Shown: piece after piece, positions 6,202 through 13,542 of the stretch
How the letters are laid out: each line of letters starts with the position of its first letter
Numbering within the stretch: position 1 is the stretch's first letter
Assembly: GCA_002473165.1 (NCBI GenBank)
Contig: DKSD01000059.1
Location: 65,869-79,473, forward strand
Length of the DNA stretch: 13,605 nucleotides
Reading direction: 5' to 3'
Origin: Succinatimonas sp. UBA7265
Lineage (GTDB): Bacteria; Pseudomonadota; Gammaproteobacteria; Enterobacterales; Succinivibrionaceae
Position numbers and translations under genes: made by a program
Notes under the pieces: model-generated
What the model was told of the DNA's origin: nothing
Seen by the model: only the letters and a program-made list of their open reading frames with translations
Database searches by the model: none

Positions 6202-6802
6202 CGTCAACCTCGGCATCTTCAGGGATCTTTACGTCAAAGGCGCTGTCAGGCGCCTCAAGGCGCACTGCCTTTAACGCATAGGTATTGACCGAGCCGTCTT
6301 TCATCGCAAGTTTCAGCGACGAGACGGCGCTGCCGTCAAACGTCAGTTCCAGCGAGACCACATCCCTGGGCTTCTTTGAGGCCAGGAGATAGCCGTTTTG
6401 CGTCTTTTTGATCTCATAGCGGTCCCAGATCTTTTTGTCTGAGGAGGTAAGCAGCAAAAACGGCGAATCGGCCGACTGCGATTTTGAATACAGCGAGAGC
6501 TGGTTTACGAAGGGATCGAAAAAGCAGATCTCCTCGCCGCGGGTCCACAGCACCGTTTCATCCGGATCAAGGGTATGAAGGATCAGCCGGTCCGGGCGTT
6601 TTAAAGCCAGTTTTCCCGAGGAGACGTTTTGGGAGCCGTCCTTTTTGACCACCGTGGCCGTAAAGTCCGCCGACATCGCCGTAAGCCCTGAGAGCTTCGC
6701 GCGCAGATCATCGGCATCCGAAGCGACGGCGCAAAGCGGAGTAGCGAGCGCCGCGGCGACCGCGGCTGCGCCTAAAAAACGGGTGAGGAAATTTGACAGC
6801 AT
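6182..6802 (-). CDS. lolA: Outer-membrane lipoprotein carrier LolA
   Basis: 206 residues. LolA is the periplasmic chaperone that takes lipoproteins from the LolCDE complex and hands them to LolB at the outer membrane. Residues 1-27 are a Sec signal peptide (charged start, Ala-rich core, AVA then S28-D29). The mature part matches the family: KRPDRLILHTLDPDETVLW (53-71 region), then CFFDPFVNQLSLY (compare WFYNPFVEQATA in E. coli) and the C-terminal VDDER (compare VDDQRK). Another in-frame ATG nine codons upstream (6829) is rejected because GGAGGAG sits five bases before the ATG at 6802 and the shorter form begins directly with a proper signal peptide. It lies between ftsK and rarA and overlaps rarA, the usual order. 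Confidence 0.94.
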   Translation of the reverse strand: MLSNFLTRFLGAAAVAAALATPLCAVASDADDLRAKLSGLTAMSADFTATVVKKDGSQNVSSGKLALKRPDRLILHTLDPDETVLWTRGEEICFFDPFVNQLSLYSKSQSADSPFLLLTSSDKKIWDRYEIKKTQNGYLLASKKPRDVVSLELTFDGSAVSSLKLAMKDGSVNTYALKAVRLEAPDSAFDVKIPEDAEVDDERGAK

Positions 6803-6807
6803 TGAGG

Positions 6808-6814
6808 CTCCTCC
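6808..6814 (-). promoter_or_regulatory. Ribosome binding site that fixes the lolA start
   Basis: Minus strand GGAGGAG, a near-perfect Shine-Dalgarno, five bases from the ATG at 6802. It argues against the upstream ATG at 6829. Confidence 0.85.
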
Positions 6815-6842
6815 TTTTTTAAGGATCATACCCGAAGACAGC

Positions 6843-6867
6843 GCCGCCGCGCTTTTTGCGCGGCGGC
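6843..6867. repeat. GC-rich hairpin between ftsK and lolA
   Basis: Perfect 10-bp arms GCCGCCGCGC / GCGCGGCGGC around a five-base loop (AAAAA on the coding, minus strand). No T run follows, so it is not a normal terminator. It may act as an RNA-stabilising or partial termination element that sets different levels of ftsK and lolA message. Confidence 0.65.
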
Positions 6868-6887
6868 CGGAATAAAGAAACGGCGGG

Positions 6888-9800
6888 TTAAGGATCGAGA
6901 TCTCCGCGGGCTTTCATGCTCTCCAGGATGCGCTTGGCGCGCGGGTAGCCGATCCCCATCGTGACCTGCAAATGGGTGATCGAGGGATCGCGGCCTTTTT
7001 CTTCCTGATAGGCGCGCACCAAAGCGAGCGCCTCGTCGTACAGATCGTCGAGCTTCTCAAAGGCGGCGTTCGGGCCGCCTTCTTCATCGTCGTCATCGCG
7101 GACGGAAGTGACGCCCTCGATATACTGCGGCTCGCCGCAGTGCTCTTTCCAGGCGTCAACGACATTCTCCACGTCGCGGTTTTCCGTAAGCGGGCCGTGG
7201 GCGCGGAACAGCGCGTTCTTGTTGTAGTGCTGGATGAGCGCCAGCATGTCGCCCCAGCCCAGAAGCTGCTCGGCGCCGCTTTCGTCAAGCACCACGCGCG
7301 AGTCTATAGCCGACTGCACGGTGTAGCACACGCGCGAAGGGAGGTTTGCCTTGAGGACGCCGGTGACGACATCCTTGCGCGGCGTCTGGGTGGCCAGAAG
7401 CAGATGGATGCCGGCGGCGCGGGCCTTGGCGGCCAGGCGCTGCACGAGCAGGTCAAAGCCTTCGCCCTTGTTGCGGCCGCCTTTGAAAGCGGTCATGAGA
7501 TCGGCAAACTCGTCGATGACGACGACGATGTAAGGCAGCGTCTTTAAGACGACAGGCTCGCCGCCCATGTCCGCAGTCCAGGTCGGATCATAAGGCACGC
7601 GCCCTGCGGCGATCTCATTGCGCACGTATTCGTTGTACTCGCCCAGCGAGCGCTTGCGCAGCTTGGAGATCACAAGGTAGCGCCGCTCCATCTCGTTGAC
7701 GGTCCACTCAAGCGCCGCCCGCGTCATGTCCGGATCGGAGATCGGCGGGGCGATCAGGTGGGGCAGGCCCTCGTAAATCTGGAACTCCACCTGCTTGGGA
7801 TCGACTAAGAGCAGCCTGAGCTCTGAAGGCGAGCGCGAGAGCAGCAGCGACAGCAGCATGGAGCTGATGCCCTGGGACTTGCCCGAACCGGTGGTGCCGG
7901 CGATGAGCAGGTGCGGCGCCTCGGCAAGATCCACCACCACCGGCTCGCCCAGCGCGTTTACGCCCAGAGCCAGCGGCAGCGTGGCGCGGGTGCTGAGGAA
8001 GGTGTCGCTTTCGGCGACTTCCCTGAGCCTTATGATCTGGCGCTTGGGGTTTGGCACTTCAAGGCCGGCGTAGCGGGTTTCCGGGATCGACTCGATGACG
8101 CGCACCGTTGAGCCCTGGCCCATCAGCAGGTAACGGTTGAGATCCTTGTCCATGCTCGTGATCTGGTTGATCTTGACGCCGGGGGCGAGATCGAGCAGAT
8201 AGAGGCTGACTACCGGCCCCTGGCGGCAGCCGGCCACCTTGGCGCTGATATTGAAATCATGCATGAACTGGTTGATGTTTGAGCTGATCCGGTTTATGGC
8301 CTCAGGATCGAGCGCCGCGTGCTGCTCAGGCACGGTGAGCAGATCAAAAGGCGGGCGCCAGCTGTCGCCCGGATCGCTGTTGCCCGGAACCGTGTCCATG
8401 GGGTTTTTGTAGCTCTTGGTCGGGAACTTGCGGATATCGGCGTGCGGAGGCTCCTGGGGCCTTAGCTCTGCGGCAGGTACAGCCTCTCCTTGCTCTTCGT
8501 CCGCGGCGGCGCCCTCATCCTGCACCGCAGGCACATCCTGATCGGCGCCGGGCTCTCCTAAATCAAAGCCGCCGTCCTCGGCGCGGTTTTCCGGATCAGC
8601 CTCGGCTGCGGCAAAAGCCGCGGCCTCCTCAGCGGCGCCGACAGGCTGGATCTCAGGCTCACTCTGCCTTTCCTCAGGCCTGCTCTCTTGAGGCGCCGGG
8701 GTCACCGGGGCGCCGTTAAGCCCGCGGGTGGCGCCGGTGAACGACGAGGCAAAAGAGCGGTCTTTTTCTGAAATCGGCGCAGCCTCATGCCGCAGCGCGC
8801 CGGCATTTTGCGGCTGCGGCGCCGGAGCCGCGCTCTGAGGCTCCTGAGTGTAAGTGTCAGGCGGCAGATCATCCTCCTGGAACGAGAAGATCCCCTCACT
8901 CTGCGGGGCTGAGGCCTCTTCCATGAGCGCCGGCGGGATGGAGGCGCCCTCGCCCTCCCCGCGCCCGGCAGCTTCGAAAGCCTCGCCCTGGCTGTAGCTT
9001 CCGCTAACTCCCTGGCCAAACTGCATGGTCGTCACGCCCGAGCCGCGGGTGATCACGGTGCTGACACCGCCGCGCCCTGCCGGGTTGCCCACAGTGTCCG
9101 AGACGACGCCCGGGGCTCCTGCCTGGTACTCAGGGCCGCTCTCAGGTTCAGGAGCCTTTTGAGGCTGCCTGGTGCGCGTGATGATGGACGAAGGGCCTTC
9201 AGGCTCTTTGGGAGGTTCAGGTTTTTCAGGCTGCGGCCTTGCATCCAGGCGGGTGATAATGGTGCGCGAGGCCCCGTCATCAGGCTCTGAGGCCGCCTCA
9301 GGGGCCACAGCGCGCTCAAGCTCAGGCGAAGGGGCGGCGCGGCGGCTGTCGCGCACGATCGTCGCCGGGCCGCGGTCCTGGGCCGCCTGCGCGTAAGGAT
9401 CCTCGGCAGGAGGCGTGTCGGCATAGCCGCGCGGGACCTCGCCGCCCGGCGCGACAGCGCCGAATTCCGGCTCGATGCGCCGCTCCTGCGTCCGGATGCT
9501 GCCGTCCTGCCCAGACCTTGCCGGGCCTGCGGCAAACGGCTGCAGCTGCGCCGCGTAAGGCTGAGCAGCCTGGGTCTGAGCCGCGGCGCTCTGAGGCTCA
9601 GGCGCTCTTGCAGGGCCGGATGAGGTCGCGCCGCCCATGGTCGGCTCGACCCGCACTTTGCGGGGATCGGCTGTTTTGTCTTTGATATGGGCAGGGACGA
9701 TGCGCGCGAGGAACTGCTTTTTCTCCGCGCTCTCAGGGGCCTTGGCGCTCTCAGGCTGCTCCTGGACCTCAGGCTCATCTGAGCCAAAGGGCCAGAGCTT

Positions 9801-10358
9801 CATGATGAGGGAGCCTGTGTGATCGCAGAACCACCAGGGCGAGTGCGCAAAGAACATCATGAGGCCGCAGAGCGTCAGCCCCAGAGGGATGAGCCTGGCG
9901 GCAAGCGGCGGCAGGCTGCGGTAGCAGAGGATGTTCAGGAAGTCGCCGAGCACTCCGCCTGCGCCGGTCACGCCTGCCGGGAAGATCGACGAGAACAGCT
10001 GGCACAGCCCCACGAGCAGCATGTTAAAGCCCAAAAGCCTCAGGCCCAGCCTGAAATAGTCGATCTCGCGCAATCTCAGGCGGGCTTTGGAGACTGTCCA
10101 CATGACATAGGGGATCACGAAAGGCAAAAGCCAGGTCACCTTGCCAAAGTGGCTGAAGAGGAAGCCGGAGAAGCCCGGGCCGCCCGCCGGGGCCCCGCCT
10201 TGCAGCAGTTCGCCTGACAGCGCGGTCTCTGCGGATTTTCTGCCGCTAAACAGCAGGATTTCGCACAGCACCGCCAGGCCGATCGCCAGGACCAGCAGCG
10301 TGATCCTCAGGGCCGACGGCCTCGTCTGCTGCCCGCCGCGCTGCGGGAAATTGAACAT
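6888..10358 (-). CDS. ftsK: DNA translocase FtsK
   Basis: 1156 residues; pumps the terminus region and activates XerCD/dif recombination at the septum. Four N-terminal membrane helices (about 18-38, 71-90, 103-128, 155-176) anchor it. Residues about 190-665 are a low-complexity Pro/Ala/Gln/Glu linker containing four short [ST][IV][IV]xR-type motifs (331-441). The motor follows: Walker A GTTGSGKS (821-828), VDPKQVEFQIYEGLPHL (852-868), Walker B YIVVVIDE (943-950), AKARAAGIHLLLATQTP (977-993). Compared with E. coli it has an insertion of about six residues (GGRNKGEG) after Walker B and TPRKDVVTG in place of RPSVDVITG. The C-terminal gamma domain keeps the recognition-helix region MGIGYPRAKRILESMK (1134-1149) but ends seven residues later, without the usual wing and final strand. 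The start has GGAGGA six bases before ATG. Probably the first gene of the ftsK-lolA-rarA operon. Confidence 0.96.
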   Translation of the reverse strand: MFNFPQRGGQQTRPSALRITLLVLAIGLAVLCEILLFSGRKSAETALSGELLQGGAPAGGPGFSGFLFSHFGKVTWLLPFVIPYVMWTVSKARLRLREIDYFRLGLRLLGFNMLLVGLCQLFSSIFPAGVTGAGGVLGDFLNILCYRSLPPLAARLIPLGLTLCGLMMFFAHSPWWFCDHTGSLIMKLWPFGSDEPEVQEQPESAKAPESAEKKQFLARIVPAHIKDKTADPRKVRVEPTMGGATSSGPARAPEPQSAAAQTQAAQPYAAQLQPFAAGPARSGQDGSIRTQERRIEPEFGAVAPGGEVPRGYADTPPAEDPYAQAAQDRGPATIVRDSRRAAPSPELERAVAPEAASEPDDGASRTIITRLDARPQPEKPEPPKEPEGPSSIITRTRQPQKAPEPESGPEYQAGAPGVVSDTVGNPAGRGGVSTVITRGSGVTTMQFGQGVSGSYSQGEAFEAAGRGEGEGASIPPALMEEASAPQSEGIFSFQEDDLPPDTYTQEPQSAAPAPQPQNAGALRHEAAPISEKDRSFASSFTGATRGLNGAPVTPAPQESRPEERQSEPEIQPVGAAEEAAAFAAAEADPENRAEDGGFDLGEPGADQDVPAVQDEGAAADEEQGEAVPAAELRPQEPPHADIRKFPTKSYKNPMDTVPGNSDPGDSWRPPFDLLTVPEQHAALDPEAINRISSNINQFMHDFNISAKVAGCRQGPVVSLYLLDLAPGVKINQITSMDKDLNRYLLMGQGSTVRVIESIPETRYAGLEVPNPKRQIIRLREVAESDTFLSTRATLPLALGVNALGEPVVVDLAEAPHLLIAGTTGSGKSQGISSMLLSLLLSRSPSELRLLLVDPKQVEFQIYEGLPHLIAPPISDPDMTRAALEWTVNEMERRYLVISKLRKRSLGEYNEYVRNEIAAGRVPYDPTWTADMGGEPVVLKTLPYIVVVIDEFADLMTAFKGGRNKGEGFDLLVQRLAAKARAAGIHLLLATQTPRKDVVTGVLKANLPSRVCYTVQSAIDSRVVLDESGAEQLLGWGDMLALIQHYNKNALFRAHGPLTENRDVENVVDAWKEHCGEPQYIEGVTSVRDDDDEEGGPNAAFEKLDDLYDEALALVRAYQEEKGRDPSITHLQVTMGIGYPRAKRILESMKARGDLDP

Positions 10359-10373
10359 GGCTCTTCCTCCGTC

Positions 10374-10393
10374 CCCGGGCGCTCCGCCCCGGG
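10374..10393. repeat. CCCGGG hairpin next to the ftsK ribosome site
   Basis: Two copies of CCCGGG (10374-10379 and 10388-10393) can form a 6-bp GC stem with an 8-base loop in the ftsK leader, three bases upstream of the GGAGGA ribosome site. It could tune ftsK translation; no direct evidence. Confidence 0.45.
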
Positions 10394-10460
10394 AAACTCT
10401 TTCCTTTTCAGTTATTGTGATAAGCTTGCTGCTGTTTTTTTAGTTAAGTCAGATCACAAA

Positions 10461-10490
10461 ATACTACACCAAACAGCCGCATTCAGGCAA
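10461..10490 (-). promoter_or_regulatory. Candidate sigma70 promoter for ftsK-lolA-rarA
   Basis: On the minus strand TTGCCT (-35, 4/6) and TAGTAT (-10, 4/6) lie 18 bases apart in the divergent region between ftsK and trmL. The leader would be about 95 bases. In E. coli ftsK has a known LexA-linked promoter; I see no clear SOS box (CTG-N10-CAG) here. Confidence 0.4.
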
Positions 10491-10512
10491 AAATCAAGAC
10501 GGATCGCGGCGT

Positions 10513-10518
10513 TATAAA
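10513..10518 (+). promoter_or_regulatory. Candidate -10 element for trmL
   Basis: TATAAA (5/6) 26 bases before the trmL start codon, with no good -35 at 16-18 bases. It would give a very short leader ending in the AAGGAG ribosome site. Confidence 0.3.
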
Positions 10519-10531
10519 ACGGCCTTGCCGC

Positions 10532-10537
10532 AAGGAG
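10532..10537 (+). promoter_or_regulatory. Ribosome binding site that fixes the TTG start of trmL
   Basis: AAGGAG, six bases before TTG at 10544. The protein from that TTG aligns from residue 1 with E. coli TrmL (NIVLY at residues 3-7 in both), so a rare TTG start is well supported. Confidence 0.85.
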
Positions 10538-10543
10538 TCAGCG

Positions 10544-11029
10544 TTGATCAACATCGTGCTCTACCGCCCGGAGATGCCCTCAAACGCCGGCAACGTGATC
10601 CGCCTGAGCGTCAACGTCGGCGCCAGGTTGCATTTTATCGGCCCCATGGGCTTTTTCATGGACTCGCAGAAACTGCGCCGCGCCGGGCTTGACTACCGTG
10701 AAATCGCCAACGTCACCGTGCACGTCAATTTCGCGCAGTTCCTTGAGAAAGAACAGCCCCAAAGGCTCATCGCCGCCACGTCGCGGGGGAAGATCCCGCC
10801 GACCTCTTTTGCATTCCAGGACGGCGACTATGTGATCTTCGGGCGCGAGAAAGAAGGGCTCTCAGATGAGGTCTACGCGTGCGTGTCCGAGGAGCGCAGG
10901 CTGCGCATTCCCATGGTGCCGCAAAGCCGCTGCCTGAACCTCTCAAACTCCGTGGCGGTCGTGGCCTATGAGGCCTGGCGCCAGCTGGGGTTTAAAGGCG
11001 CCGCCTTCGAGCGCCCCGAGGGGATCTGA
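10544..11029 (+). CDS. trmL: tRNA (cytidine/uridine-34 2'-O)-methyltransferase TrmL
   Basis: 161 residues (E. coli 157). TrmL is a SPOUT-class, S-adenosylmethionine-dependent homodimer that 2'-O-methylates the wobble base of the tRNA-Leu isoacceptors CAA and UAA. The three SPOUT motifs are intact: MPSNAGNVIRLSVNVG (11-26), the glycine-rich FGREKEGLS (99-107), and the knot IPMVPQSRCLNLSNSVAVV (122-140). PMGFFMDSQKLRRAGLDY (34-51) matches PMGFAWDDKRLRRAGLDY of E. coli. Translation begins at TTG with AAGGAG six bases upstream. It is divergent from ftsK and is followed after 63 bases by the promoter of the DedA-family gene, so it is probably a single-gene unit. Confidence 0.95.
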   Translation: MINIVLYRPEMPSNAGNVIRLSVNVGARLHFIGPMGFFMDSQKLRRAGLDYREIANVTVHVNFAQFLEKEQPQRLIAATSRGKIPPTSFAFQDGDYVIFGREKEGLSDEVYACVSEERRLRIPMVPQSRCLNLSNSVAVVAYEAWRQLGFKGAAFERPEGI

Positions 11030-11032
11030 CCT

Positions 11033-11076
11033 AAGCTCAGGCCGCGGCGCGGCGCGCTTTCCCCATGGCCTGAAGC
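11033..11076 (+). terminator. Weak terminator-like stem after trmL
   Basis: AAGCT-CAGGCC pairs with GGCCTG-AAGCTT apart from a one-base bulge, around a loop of about 23 bases. The tail (TCAGTCTGTT) has few T residues, so this is a poor intrinsic terminator or just a hairpin. Confidence 0.35.
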
Positions 11077-11084
11077 TTTCAGTC

Positions 11085-11093
11085 TGTTATAAT
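11085..11093 (+). promoter_or_regulatory. Extended -10 promoter for the DedA-family gene
   Basis: TGTTATAAT: a TGn extension plus a perfect TATAAT -10 box. There is no good -35, as is normal for extended -10 promoters. Transcription would begin near 11100, so the TTG that overlaps this box (11093) cannot be the start codon if this promoter is used. Confidence 0.6.
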
Positions 11094-11152
11094 TGTGCGC
11101 TGATTATGGTTCACCCCCGGCGCTGCGCCGCCTGTCTGAGCGGGATTGCAAA

Positions 11153-11794
11153 TTGCTCGATTTCCTCGTCAACTTTTTTACTGAATACGGCTACCTCGCG
11201 GTATTCACCTGCCTGATCCTCTGCGGCCTGGGAGTGCCGGTGCCAGAGGACATCACCCTGGTTTCAGGCGGCGTGATCTCCGGGCTCTATCCTGAGGTCA
11301 ACCCGCATGTCATGTTCGCCGTCGGCATCATCGGCGTGCTCGCGGGCGACAGCACCATGTACTTAGGCGGCAGGATCTTCGGCTACCGCATCCAGCGCCT
11401 GAAGATGTTCCGCCGCATCCTTTCGCCGCACCGTTTCTCGCAGATCCAAAGGAAATTTAAAAAATACGGCCTGGGCGTGCTCTTCGTCGCCCGCTTCCTG
11501 CCGGGCCTGCGCTCCCCGATCTTCCTGGCAGCCGGCATGAGCCGCCGCATCCCCTACCACGTGTTCATCCTCATGGACGGTTTCGCCGCCATGATCTCCG
11601 TGCCGGTGTGGATTTATTTAGGCTATTTCTTTGCCGACAACCGCGATCTGCTCATGTCCTACGTGCATGACGTGCAGTCGGTGATCTACGCCGCTTTAGG
11701 GCTCGTGCTGCTCATCGTGCTCTTCATCTGGGGCAAAAAGAAGCTCAAGGCCAAACTCGCCTCGCACTTAAAAGATGAGAGCGAAAAGCGCTGA
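11153..11794 (+). CDS. DedA family (SNARE-associated domain) membrane protein
   Basis: 213 residues from the chosen TTG; the frame is open back to a TTG at 11093, but that overlaps a strong -10 box. DedA proteins are inner-membrane transporters; characterised members recycle undecaprenyl phosphate or move phospholipids, and depend on the proton motive force. The family pattern is present: re-entrant loop GLGVPVPEDITLVSGG (25-40, with E32), GDSTMYLGGRIFG (65-77, with D66 and R74), and VARFLPGLRSPIFLAAG (112-128, with R114 and R120), followed by C-terminal helices at about 142-160 and 175-193 and a basic tail. The start has only a weak GGGA ribosome site, so the true N-terminus is uncertain by some residues. 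Which DedA subgroup or lipid it serves cannot be told. A strong terminator follows. Confidence 0.9.
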   Translation: MLDFLVNFFTEYGYLAVFTCLILCGLGVPVPEDITLVSGGVISGLYPEVNPHVMFAVGIIGVLAGDSTMYLGGRIFGYRIQRLKMFRRILSPHRFSQIQRKFKKYGLGVLFVARFLPGLRSPIFLAAGMSRRIPYHVFILMDGFAAMISVPVWIYLGYFFADNRDLLMSYVHDVQSVIYAALGLVLLIVLFIWGKKKLKAKLASHLKDESEKR

Positions 11795-11831
11795 CGCCCG
11801 GTTTTAAGGCGTTTGGGATCCCTCCCTGCAC

Positions 11832-11860
11832 CGCCGCGGCTCAAAAAGCCGCGGCGTTTT
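11832..11860 (+). terminator. Terminator after the DedA-family gene
   Basis: Perfect 10-bp stem CGCCGCGGCT / AGCCGCGGCG with a CAAAA loop and then TTTTC, 37 bases past the stop codon. Confidence 0.88.
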
Positions 11861-11943
11861 CATCCGCTCTTCCATACGTCTAAAATTAGTGCGTTGCGCA
11901 GACTTGCGCTCCTCCGTCAAATCGCAAAATAAAAAAATTTCTT

Positions 11944-13398
11944 ATGGATCAGTTAACTGAGATCGTCTCTGACATCAACTCCATCCTGTGGGGCCCCTGG
12001 TGCCTCATCCCCGTGCTCGTGGGCGCCGGCATCTTCTTCTCCTTCCAGCTGCGCTTCGTGCAGGTGCGCCAGTTCGGCCGCGCCATCAGGCACGTGTTCG
12101 GCGGGCTGTCGTTTAACGGCGAGAAAGCCGGCAGCCACGGCATGACCTCGTTCCAGTCGCTGGCCACGGCCATCGCCGCCCAGGTGGGCACCGGCAACCT
12201 CGCCGGCGTCGCCACGGCCATGGCCATGGGCGGCCCGGGCGCCGTGTTCTGGATGTGGCTGGCCGCGTTCTTCGGCATGGCCACGATCTTCTCAGAAGCC
12301 GTGCTCGCCCAGCTCTACCGCTGCAAGGACGTGGAAGGCCGCATCACCGGCGGCCCGGCCTATTACATCTCATGCGGCTTAGGCTCCAAAGGGCTGGCGG
12401 CGCTGTTCTCCGTGCTCATCATCATCGCCTTAGGCTTCATCGGCAACATGGTGCAGGCCAACTCCATCGCCGCGGCCTTTGAGTCGGCTTTTGACATCCC
12501 GACCCCGGTTACCGGCATGTTCATCATCCTGCTCGCAGGTTTCATCTTCATCGGCGGCATCAAGCGCATCGCCTCGTTTGCCGAAAAGATGGTCCCGCTC
12601 ATGGCCACGGTCTATGTGCTCGGCGCCATCTACATCATGTGCATGTACTGGGACAACATCCTGCTGACGTTTGAGCAGATCTTCGTGGGCGCCTTCAATC
12701 CGACCGCCGCCACCGGCGGCGTGATCGGCGCCTCCGTCAAGGAAGCCATCCGCTACGGCGTGGCCCGCGGCCTGTTCTCCAACGAAGCCGGCATGGGTTC
12801 CACCCCGCACGCCCACGCCGTCGCCCGCGTCGATCACCCGGCCCAGCAGGGCCTGGCCTCGATCATCGGCCTGTTCATCGACACGTTCATCGTGCTCACC
12901 GCCACCGCATTGGTGATCCTGGTCACCAAGAGCCTTGACGGCCAGAACACCGGCATCGTGCTCACCCAGATCGCTTTCACCAAAGGCATGGGCGTCGCCG
13001 GCTCGGGCTTTGTGGCCGTCTGCCTGTTCTTTGCCGCCTTCACCACCATCATCGGCTGGTACTTCTTTGCCGTGCAGAACGTCAAATACCTCTTTGGCTA
13101 CAAGCTCGTGAACGTGTTCTCCGTGATCGTGCTCGTGTTCCTGATGATGGGCTCGTTCCTTAAAGTGAACCTGGTGTGGGAGCTTGCGGACATGTTCAAC
13201 GGCCTCATGGTGATCCCGAACATCATCGCGGTGATCGGGCTGTACAAGCTGGTCGTCAAGGCCTGCGCCGATTATGAGAACCGCTTCCTCAAGGGCGAAA
13301 AGCCGGTGTTCGGGCCCTCTGAGTCCCTCACCAACCGCCTGGCAGGAGTCGCCGCCCGCCGCCGCCGCATCCGCGCGCGCAAGAGCGCGGAACAGTAA
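11944..13398 (+). CDS. Sodium:alanine/glycine symporter, AGCS family
   Basis: 484 residues with about 10-11 hydrophobic segments, as in the AGCS (alanine/glycine:cation symporter) family, which imports alanine, glycine or serine with Na+. The signature runs from AAQVGTGNLAGVATAMA (78-94) into MGGPGAVFWMWLAAFFGM (95-112); the backbone and QVGTGN residues line the substrate site in the solved archaeal AgcS structure. Further family blocks are ITGGPAYYI (134-142) and RYGVARGLFSNEAGMGS (272-288 region). The C-terminus ends in a strongly basic stretch (ARRRRIRARK). There is no clear ribosome site; the ATG is preceded by AAAAAAATTTCTT. Flanking terminators make it a single-gene unit. Codon choice is very biased to C-ending codons, suggesting high expression. 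Which amino acid is carried cannot be fixed from sequence. Confidence 0.96.
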   Translation: MDQLTEIVSDINSILWGPWCLIPVLVGAGIFFSFQLRFVQVRQFGRAIRHVFGGLSFNGEKAGSHGMTSFQSLATAIAAQVGTGNLAGVATAMAMGGPGAVFWMWLAAFFGMATIFSEAVLAQLYRCKDVEGRITGGPAYYISCGLGSKGLAALFSVLIIIALGFIGNMVQANSIAAAFESAFDIPTPVTGMFIILLAGFIFIGGIKRIASFAEKMVPLMATVYVLGAIYIMCMYWDNILLTFEQIFVGAFNPTAATGGVIGASVKEAIRYGVARGLFSNEAGMGSTPHAHAVARVDHPAQQGLASIIGLFIDTFIVLTATALVILVTKSLDGQNTGIVLTQIAFTKGMGVAGSGFVAVCLFFAAFTTIIGWYFFAVQNVKYLFGYKLVNVFSVIVLVFLMMGSFLKVNLVWELADMFNGLMVIPNIIAVIGLYKLVVKACADYENRFLKGEKPVFGPSESLTNRLAGVAARRRRIRARKSAEQ

Positions 13399-13431
13399 AC
13401 GCCATTGACTGCGGGGCGCCCGATCCCCGCT

Positions 13432-13467
13432 AAAGCGCCGCAGGCTCATGCCCGCGGCGCTTTGTTT
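13432..13467 (+). terminator. Terminator after the AGCS symporter gene
   Basis: Perfect 10-bp arms AAAGCGCCGC / GCGGCGCTTT around a 12-base loop that can itself pair (GGC/GCC), then TTTGTTTT. It starts 33 bases past the stop codon. Confidence 0.88.
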
Positions 13468-13542
13468 TGCGCTCTGAAAGGGAGACGAGAACGCCGGGAG
13501 AGGCGGCGCTCTTTGAGTTTTGATTTGCGGCAAAGACAGCAG

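Noticed and set aside
6182..6829. Longer lolA beginning at the ATG at 6829
   Set aside because: The nine added codons cover the GGAGGAG ribosome site and would put a charged segment before a proper signal peptide.
6800..6915. Frameshift as the cause of the short FtsK C-terminus
   Set aside because: One base out of frame the DNA reads EISILNPPF, which slightly resembles the usual last strand of FtsK, but that frame has no stop before lolA, would run into the lolA gene, and would still lack the first half of the wing. Chance is more likely.
10359..10543. CRP or SOS operator in the ftsK/trmL divergent region
   Set aside because: TGTGA and TCACA half-sites occur but not as a pair with the 6-base spacing, and no CTG-N10-CAG LexA box was seen.
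12430..13533. Long open frame (367 codons) antisense to the AGCS symporter
   Set aside because: His/Asp/Glu/Gly-rich peptide with no family features, lying across a clear symporter gene in GC-rich DNA with strong third-position bias. This is a typical shadow frame.
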